Shown in pieces: positions 33,970 through 38,353 of a DNA stretch of 38,353 nucleotides. The notes beneath the pieces were generated by a model. The model searched no databases and had not been told where the DNA came from. It saw only the letters and a program-made list of their open reading frames with translations. The position numbers and the translations under genes are program-made. Within the stretch, counting starts at the first letter, position 1. Each line of letters begins with the position of its first letter. Source of the DNA: Oscillospiraceae bacterium (GTDB taxonomy: Bacteria > Bacillota > Clostridia > Oscillospirales > Acutalibacteraceae). Where the stretch lies: the NCBI GenBank assembly GCA_015066395.1, contig SVOL01000016.1, forward strand, positions 1 through 38,353, in the 5' to 3' direction.

Positions 33970-34356
33970 ATGACTATTTCTGAAAAGGTTGCATACATTA
34001 AAGGTCTTGCTGAGAATGCAGGATTTGAGGATTCCGCAAAGGATAAGGTCGTAAAGGCCATTATTGATGTTTTGGAAGATATTGCCGCTGAAGTCAGCGA
34101 GATCCACGAGCAGCTTGACGCTGTCGATGAGGATCTTGAGGCTTTGGAAGAAGACTTCTACGATGAAGAAGATTACGACTATGACGATGAGGATGATGAC
34201 GACTTCTGCTATGAGGTCGAGTGTCCTACCTGCCACGACATCATTTATCTCGATGATGAGATGATCGATGAGGGCGGCATCAAGTGCCCTAACTGCGGCG
34301 AGGATCTTGAGTTCGATTTTGACTGCGACGAGTGCAGCGATTGCGACGAAGACTAA
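33970..34356 (+). CDS. CD1247 N-terminal-domain-like acidic zinc-ribbon protein
   Basis: This 128-residue protein begins MTISEKVAYIKGLAENAG, matching the uncharacterised clostridial CD1247 N-terminal domain. A helical, partly coiled-coil section (about 10-65) leads into an extremely acidic linker (about 60-80, mostly Asp/Glu/Tyr), then a zinc-ribbon-like CPTC…CPNC pair and a Cys/Asp-rich tail. It follows efp by 29 bases with AAGGAG at 33957-33962 and is probably co-transcribed. The family's function is unknown; a protein-binding role at the transcription or translation machinery is a guess from the acidic and zinc segments. Confidence 0.8.
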   Translation: MTISEKVAYIKGLAENAGFEDSAKDKVVKAIIDVLEDIAAEVSEIHEQLDAVDEDLEALEEDFYDEEDYDYDDEDDDDFCYEVECPTCHDIIYLDDEMIDEGGIKCPNCGEDLEFDFDCDECSDCDED

Positions 34357-34369
34357 AATTTTAAAAATG

Positions 34370-34403
34370 GCATCGCAGGCATACGTGTTTGCGATGCTTT
34401 TTT
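34370..34403 (+). terminator. Terminator after the CD1247-like gene
   Basis: GCATCGCAGGCA (34370-34381) pairs with TGTTTGCGATGC (34386-34397) over 12 positions (two G-T), loop TACG, followed by six T. Confidence 0.85.
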
Positions 34404-34421
34404 CAATTCAAGAGGTGTTTT

Positions 34422-35165
34422 ATGACCGAGCTTCAGACTAAAATCAGGATTACCGAATTGAATAATAGTGATAACGGCAAGGCTGTCGCTATAATCGTTT
34501 GCGGTGGCAGTTCTTCGAGAATGAAGGGTGTTGACAAGATGTTTGCACCCATTCTCGGTGTGCCTGTAGCTATTCGTTCGGTATTGAAGTTCCAGAATTC
34601 ACCCGTTATTGACGGTATTATTGTTGTAACGAGGGAAGAAAAGGTGCTGGAAGTTCAAAGACTTTGTAAGGAGTACGGTCTTAATAAAGTGACCGATATC
34701 GTGGTTGGCGGCAAGTGCCGTCAGGAGTCGGTATATAACGGTTTGAAAGCTGTTTCTGACGATGTGGCTTATGTACTTATTCACGACGGTGCGAGACCGT
34801 TTGTAACGGTTGATTGCATCGAGCGAGTGCTCGACGGTGCCACTAAATATATGGCGGTCACCTGTGCGGTGCCTTTGAAAGATACGGTAAAGCAGGTCGA
34901 AAAGAACGGCTTGGTCGTTTCGACTCCGGACAGAGGTTCGCTTTGTGCTGTACAGACACCGCAAGCGTTCAGAACCGAGCTTTACAAGTCGTGCATTGAT
35001 GTGTTGAAGGACCGTCTTGAGGATTTTACCGACGATTGCTCGATCATTGAGGCCGCCGGACATGAGGTCTACGTTGTAGACGGTGATTACAGTAATATCA
35101 AGATCACCACGGCTGAGGATCTGGATTTCGCTGAAATTTTAGCAAAAGGGGAGGAGCAACAATGA
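34422..35165 (+). CDS. ispD: 2-C-methyl-D-erythritol 4-phosphate cytidylyltransferase
   Basis: IspD adds CMP to methylerythritol phosphate in the MEP isoprenoid pathway. The 247-residue protein has [19 protein letters not shown], a variant of the nucleotide-binding GxGxRM motif, then [10 protein letters not shown] and [12 protein letters not shown] with the family's conserved residues. ATG 34422 is chosen because AGAGGTG (34411-34417) precedes it; a frame extension upstream runs through the terminator and is unlikely. An N-terminal extension of about 20 residues before the core is slightly longer than usual. It overlaps ispF by 4 bases. Confidence 0.93.
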   Translation: MTELQTKIRITELNNSDNGKAVAIIVCGGSSSRMKGVDKMFAPILGVPVAIRSVLKFQNSPVIDGIIVVTREEKVLEVQRLCKEYGLNKVTDIVVGGKCRQESVYNGLKAVSDDVAYVLIHDGARPFVTVDCIERVLDGATKYMAVTCAVPLKDTVKQVEKNGLVVSTPDRGSLCAVQTPQAFRTELYKSCIDVLKDRLEDFTDDCSIIEAAGHEVYVVDGDYSNIKITTAEDLDFAEILAKGEEQQ

Positions 35166-35635
35166 GAATAGGTCACGGATACGACGTTCACAGGCTAACA
35201 GAGGGCAGAAAACTCATTTTAGGTGGAGTAGAAGTGCCTTATGAACTGGGACTTCTCGGGCATTCGGACGCTGATGTGCTTCTCCACGCTATCAGCGATG
35301 CGTTACTCGGTGCCGCGGCGTTGGGAGATATCGGCAAGCATTTCCCCGATACCGATGATCGGTTTAAAGGTGCTGATAGCCGCGTGCTTCTCCGTGAGGT
35401 AGTGCGTCTTATAAACGAAAAAGGCTACAAGGTTGGGAATGTTGACGCTACGGTCGTGTTGCAAAGACCGAAGGTAGGTCCTTTTATACCGCAGATGGTC
35501 AAAAACATCGCTGACGACTGCGGGGTCACGGTCGATTGCATCAATGTCAAGGCAACGACCGAGGAAAAATTGGGCTTTACGGGTGAGGGTTTAGGCGCTG
35601 CGGCACACGCAGTCTGCATTATAGAGAAGTTATAA
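35162..35635 (+). CDS. ispF: 2-C-methyl-D-erythritol 2,4-cyclodiphosphate synthase
   Basis: IspF closes the cyclic diphosphate in the MEP pathway, two steps after IspD. The 157-residue protein has [11 protein letters not shown] (zinc ligands Asp and His), [20 protein letters not shown] and [20 protein letters not shown]. Length is standard for the trimeric enzyme. It overlaps ispD (ATGA), the usual pair. Confidence 0.96.
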   Translation: MRIGHGYDVHRLTEGRKLILGGVEVPYELGLLGHSDADVLLHAISDALLGAAALGDIGKHFPDTDDRFKGADSRVLLREVVRLINEKGYKVGNVDATVVLQRPKVGPFIPQMVKNIADDCGVTVDCINVKATTEEKLGFTGEGLGAAAHAVCIIEKL

Positions 35636-35674
35636 ACGTAAAGCTTTCGGCGTATATATTATCGGGTGACGAGA

Positions 35675-36127
35675 ATGTATACGAAACAAATAAGACTTCC
35701 TAAAAAACGGGTTTTGTTTGCATGGCTGTTATGTTTAGCGGTCGTGCTGGCCGCTGTTGTGTTCAGATTTGAAAAGGGCAGCTCACAAGCGACGGGCAAC
35801 GTAAGCGTGACCGATTCGTTTTCGGTTGCCGACTATGTGGCATCCTTCGGTGTTTTGACCGATGCAGAGTCACTTGTTATCGACGAGGTCATAATTCCTA
35901 ATGAGTTTAACGAGGTTTACGAGTCTTATAACGCTGTACAGAAACAGCAAGGTTTTAATTTGGAAGAGTATAAAGGCTGTACGCTGATACGGTATACATT
36001 AAAGGTCAATAACTATTCCGATAAATCCAAAGAAGTGTTTGTCGAGGTTATGACTTATAAGCAGAAAGTAGTTGCCGCAGATATTTACTGTACCGATGCG
36101 GACGGGTTTATTATGGCTTTAAAATGA
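35675..36127 (+). CDS. DUF4830-like membrane-anchored protein
   Basis: This 150-residue protein has a basic start (MYTKQIRLPKKRVLF) and one hydrophobic segment (about 14-32), then an extracytoplasmic domain containing IIPNEFNEVYESYNAVQKQQ, YKGCTLIRYTLKVNNY and a C-terminal ADGFIMAL. The pattern resembles the uncharacterised DUF4830 domain seen in Firmicutes. ATG 35675 is preferred because GGGTGA (35664-35669) precedes it by 5 bases; GTG 35666 lies inside that site. The next gene starts 9 bases after its stop. Function unknown. Confidence 0.75.
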   Translation: MYTKQIRLPKKRVLFAWLLCLAVVLAAVVFRFEKGSSQATGNVSVTDSFSVADYVASFGVLTDAESLVIDEVIIPNEFNEVYESYNAVQKQQGFNLEEYKGCTLIRYTLKVNNYSDKSKEVFVEVMTYKQKVVAADIYCTDADGFIMALK

Positions 36128-36136
36128 GGTGAAAAG

Positions 36137-36850
36137 ATGCCGTTGGAGCGGTTGGATAAGGTCGTGTCTTCGGTTTGCGAGATATCGCGAAAGGATGCAA
36201 GAAGCGTTATAAAATGCGGTCAAGTCGTTGTTGACGGTGTCACGGTTAAGGATGCGGCGGTCCGTATTGATACCGAAACCGTGAAACTCACAATCAGCGG
36301 TGAGGACAAGACGTACAAGCAGTTTGTGTATATTATGCTGAACAAGCCACAGGGTATTCTCTCGGCTTCTAATGATAGATCGCGCAAGACAGTGGTTGAT
36401 CTTGTCAAAGCCGATTTCGACCGACCGGGGTTGTTTCCCGTAGGACGGCTGGACAAGGATACTACGGGCTTGCTTATTGTTACCGATGACGGAGATTTCG
36501 GTCATAAGGTCATTTCGCCGAAAAGTTTTATAGAAAAGGAATATATCGTTCTCTGTGATAAGCCGATAACCGATAGGGATGTCAAGGTGCTGGAGCAGGG
36601 TGTTACTCTTGCCGACGGAACTCCTTGCCGACCGGCAAAGGTCTTAGTGCTGTCAGAGGACAGAATGACGGTCTCTATCGTGATAACCGAGGGTAAATAT
36701 CACGAAATAAAACGTATGCTCGGAGTGGTGGGTGCCGGCGTGTGCCAGCTTCACCGCAAAAGGATCGGCGGACTGACGCTTGACCCGACACTAAATCTCG
36801 GCTGTTACAGGGAACTTTCAGTCTCAGATTTGTGCAATTTGTGGAAATAA
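36137..36850 (+). CDS. RsuA/RluB/RluE-type pseudouridine synthase
   Basis: The enzyme converts a specific uridine in rRNA to pseudouridine. The 237-residue protein has an N-terminal S4 RNA-binding domain (about 1-60, MPLERLDKVVSSVCEISRK) and the catalytic domain with GRLDKDTTGLLIVTDDGDF, where the Asp of RLDxxTxGLL is the catalytic residue, and KYHEIKRML near the end. It fits RsuA (16S U516) best by length and motif, though RluB/E types cannot be excluded. GAGGTGAAAAG precedes ATG 36137. It closes a small group with ispD, ispF and the DUF4830-like gene. Confidence 0.88.
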   Translation: MPLERLDKVVSSVCEISRKDARSVIKCGQVVVDGVTVKDAAVRIDTETVKLTISGEDKTYKQFVYIMLNKPQGILSASNDRSRKTVVDLVKADFDRPGLFPVGRLDKDTTGLLIVTDDGDFGHKVISPKSFIEKEYIVLCDKPITDRDVKVLEQGVTLADGTPCRPAKVLVLSEDRMTVSIVITEGKYHEIKRMLGVVGAGVCQLHRKRIGGLTLDPTLNLGCYRELSVSDLCNLWK

Positions 36851-36980
36851 TAAAAATTTATTAACGATTTCTTACCCTGTTTATGCAAAATTTTACAATC
36901 TCTTAATATTATTATACTTTTTATATAAAATATTTGATGTAAGTTTGGGCATTTGTGGTATAGAAATTGTCAAAAGTATC

Positions 36981-37015
36981 TGTTATAATCAATGTAAAGC
37001 ATAACCAAGGTTATG
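36981..37015 (+). promoter_or_regulatory. Extended -10 promoter with palindromic candidate operator
   Basis: TATAAT (36984-36989) with TG at 36981-36982 forms an extended -10 promoter; no good -35 is found at proper distance. Just downstream, CATAACC (37000-37006) and GGTTATG (37009-37015) form a perfect 7-bp inverted repeat spaced by AA, overlapping the expected start of transcription, a position suited to a repressor. The rest of 36851-37040 is AT-rich with no reading frame. Confidence 0.55.
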
Positions 37016-37040
37016 TAGTTTTATTCTAGGAGGAACTCAA

Positions 37041-38183
37041 ATGGCAAGCCTTTCACTTCGTAATATCTGCAAAAAGTACCCCGGTGGCGTACTTGCTGTT
37101 CAGAATTTTAACCTTGAAATCAAGGACAAAGAGTTCATCATTCTGGTTGGTCCTTCGGGTTGCGGTAAATCCACTACTCTTCGTATGGTTGCCGGTCTTG
37201 AAGAGATCAGCGGCGGTGAACTTTACATAGGCGACCGTCTTGTTAATGACGTAGCACCTAAGGATAGAGATATCGCAATGGTTTTCCAGAACTACGCTCT
37301 TTATCCTCATATGACTGTTTATGACAATATGGCTTTCGGTCTCAAACTCAGAAAGACCCCGAAGGATGAGATCAAGCGCCGTGTTGAAGAGGCTGCAAGA
37401 ATTCTTGATATTGAGCATCTTCTCCAGCGTAAGCCCGCTGCTTTGTCCGGTGGTCAGCGTCAGCGTGTTGCTTTGGGTCGTGCTATCGTTCGTGAGCCTA
37501 AGGTCTTCTTGCTTGACGAACCGCTTTCTAACTTGGACGCTAAGCTCCGTGCACAGATGCGTACCGAGATCTCCAAGCTCCACTTAAGACTGGGTACTAC
37601 CTTTATCTACGTTACCCACGACCAGACCGAAGCTATGACAATGGGTACCCGTATCGTTGTTATGAAGGACGGTATTGTCCAGCAGGTAGATACTCCTCAG
37701 AGACTTTATGACTTCCCTTGCAACTCCTTCGTTGCAGGATTTATCGGTTCTCCTCAGATGAACTTCCTCGATGCCAAGGTGCTTAAAGAGGGCGACGATT
37801 TCTATGTAGAATTTGGTTCTGAAGACACCAAGACCCGTTCGGGCGTTAAGTATAAGATCAAGCTTCCCGCAACCAAGAATAACAAGGATTGTCTCGTTCC
37901 CTACGAAGACAAGGAAGTTATCATCGGTATCCGTCCTGAGCATGTTCATGACGAAGAGGAGCTTATTGAGAAGTTCCCCGAGGGTATTGTTGAAGCTAAC
38001 GTTGAAGTTACCGAGCTTATGGGTGCTGAAAAGTACATCTACACCGTTTGCGAAGGTCAGAACATCAACGGCCGTGTTGCTCCTACTTCGACTGCACGTC
38101 CTGGTGAGACCATCAAGATCACTCTTGAACCCGGTAAGATCCACATCTTCGACAAGGATACTCAGAAGACCATTACCAACTGA
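37041..38183 (+). CDS. MsmX/UgpC-type sugar ABC transporter ATPase
   Basis: This is the ATP-binding subunit of a carbohydrate ABC importer of the MalK/MsmK/UgpC group. The 380-residue protein has Walker [10 protein letters not shown] (37-45), a Q-loop in [13 protein letters not shown], signature [15 protein letters not shown], Walker [17 protein letters not shown] and the H-loop in [13 protein letters not shown]. From about 235 on it carries the MalK-type OB-fold regulatory domain, with an extra charged insertion around 265-300. No permease or binding protein gene is nearby, as for MsmX-like ATPases that serve several sugar importers encoded elsewhere. AGGAGG lies 7 bases before ATG 37041. 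The palindrome upstream suggests regulation. It is followed by a terminator. Confidence 0.93.
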   Translation: MASLSLRNICKKYPGGVLAVQNFNLEIKDKEFIILVGPSGCGKSTTLRMVAGLEEISGGELYIGDRLVNDVAPKDRDIAMVFQNYALYPHMTVYDNMAFGLKLRKTPKDEIKRRVEEAARILDIEHLLQRKPAALSGGQRQRVALGRAIVREPKVFLLDEPLSNLDAKLRAQMRTEISKLHLRLGTTFIYVTHDQTEAMTMGTRIVVMKDGIVQQVDTPQRLYDFPCNSFVAGFIGSPQMNFLDAKVLKEGDDFYVEFGSEDTKTRSGVKYKIKLPATKNNKDCLVPYEDKEVIIGIRPEHVHDEEELIEKFPEGIVEANVEVTELMGAEKYIYTVCEGQNINGRVAPTSTARPGETIKITLEPGKIHIFDKDTQKTITN

Positions 38184-38204
38184 TTTCTATAACGTGTTCA
38201 ATTT

Positions 38205-38235
38205 CAAGCCGCAGGTTTCCTGCGGCTTGTTTTAT
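38205..38235 (+). terminator. Terminator after the ABC ATPase gene
   Basis: An 11-bp perfect stem, CAAGCCGCAGG (38205-38215) with CCTGCGGCTTG (38219-38229), loop TTT, followed by TTTTAT. Confidence 0.88.
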
Positions 38236-38269
38236 GGCTTTAGCCAGTTGAGGACGGAAGGTCCGAAAC

Positions 38270-38353
38270 AAACAACCACCCGCTATGCGGGTGCGCGACG
38301 AATGTTATACAAAAAAATTCTCCAAAGTAGTACAATAAGGTTGTTCAAGTCTT
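38270..38353. mobile_element. Possible IS200/IS605-type left end, cut by the window edge
   Basis: CACCCGC (38277-38283) and GCGGGTG (38287-38293) form a 7-bp hairpin with loop TAT, followed by CGCGACGAATGTTATAC, an A run and ACTTTGG-like AT-rich sequence to the window end. The subterminal hairpin with this downstream layout resembles the left end of IS200-type elements I remember from Clostridia, which lack terminal inverted repeats and carry a small tnpA just inside. No transposase codons are visible in the window, so this is tentative. Confidence 0.4.

Noticed and set aside
36969-36989. TTGTCA as -35 for the ABC ATPase promoter
   Set aside because: Only 11 bases separate it from TATAAT, too short for sigma-A; the TG extended -10 is the better reading.
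1-38353. CRISPR arrays, tRNA and rRNA genes
   Set aside because: No regularly spaced direct repeats, no tRNA cloverleaf-like stretch with a T-loop signature and no rRNA-like sequence were noticed in the gaps between genes.

Overview
The window looks like a chromosomal segment of a Gram-positive, low-to-moderate-GC anaerobe of the class Clostridia, most likely an uncultured gut Oscillospiraceae/Ruminococcaceae-type bacterium. Support comes from strong GGAGG-type ribosome sites, TTGACA/TATAAT promoters, several TTG and GTG starts, Clostridia-typical gene orders (plsX-rnc-radical SAM-smc-ftsY; rdgB-yhbY-nadD-yqeK-rsfS-leuS; aroQ-pepP-efp-CD1247-like) and large secreted BspA/beta-helix type proteins. 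This placement is inference from gene content. No tRNA, rRNA or CRISPR array was seen. Every complete gene lies on the + strand.

Layout. (1) 1-620: start of a minus-strand, probably transposase, gene at the left edge, then about 590 bases of gene-free repeat-rich DNA. (2) 621-9000: accessory secreted proteins (a BspA-LRR/GH16 glycosidase and a 1102-residue beta-helix-like protein) around an EF-G-like GTPase. (3) 9007-12445: a compact cassette of a 39-residue peptide, a membrane-anchored Ser-rich protein, an HPr-kinase-like protein, a PqqD-like protein, an S24/S26-like peptidase and a PF14907-type nucleotidyltransferase, closed by a strong terminator. It resembles the accessory set of lasso-peptide/RiPP clusters but lacks the usual core modification enzymes, and is the best candidate for an undescribed system. 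(4) 12625-30101: a long housekeeping run, trmH-dprA-topA-trmFO-plsX-rnc-radical SAM-smc-ftsY-rdgB-yhbY-nadD-yqeK-rsfS-leuS, with many short overlaps. (5) 30216-34356: rpsU with its own promoter and terminator, then yqeG, an AP-endonuclease-like gene, aroQ, pepP-like, efp and a CD1247-like gene. (6) 34422-36850: ispD, ispF, a DUF4830-like membrane protein and an rsuA/rluB-type pseudouridine synthase. (7) 37041-38183: a solitary MsmX/UgpC-type sugar-ABC ATPase behind an extended -10 promoter with a palindromic candidate operator. (8) 38270-38353: a hairpin-containing segment resembling an IS200/IS605-type left end, cut by the window edge.

How the genes work together. The housekeeping run joins translation and RNA maturation (leuS, rpsU, efp, trmFO, rnc, yhbY, rsfS, pseudouridine synthase), DNA topology, segregation and uptake (topA, smc, dprA), membrane insertion (ftsY), phospholipid initiation (plsX), NAD synthesis (nadD) and nucleotide hygiene (rdgB, yqeK). 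The accessory half (GH16 enzyme, beta-helix protein, multi-sugar ABC ATPase) fits a polysaccharide-using, surface-associated lifestyle. Function names rest on motifs read by eye, not on database searches.
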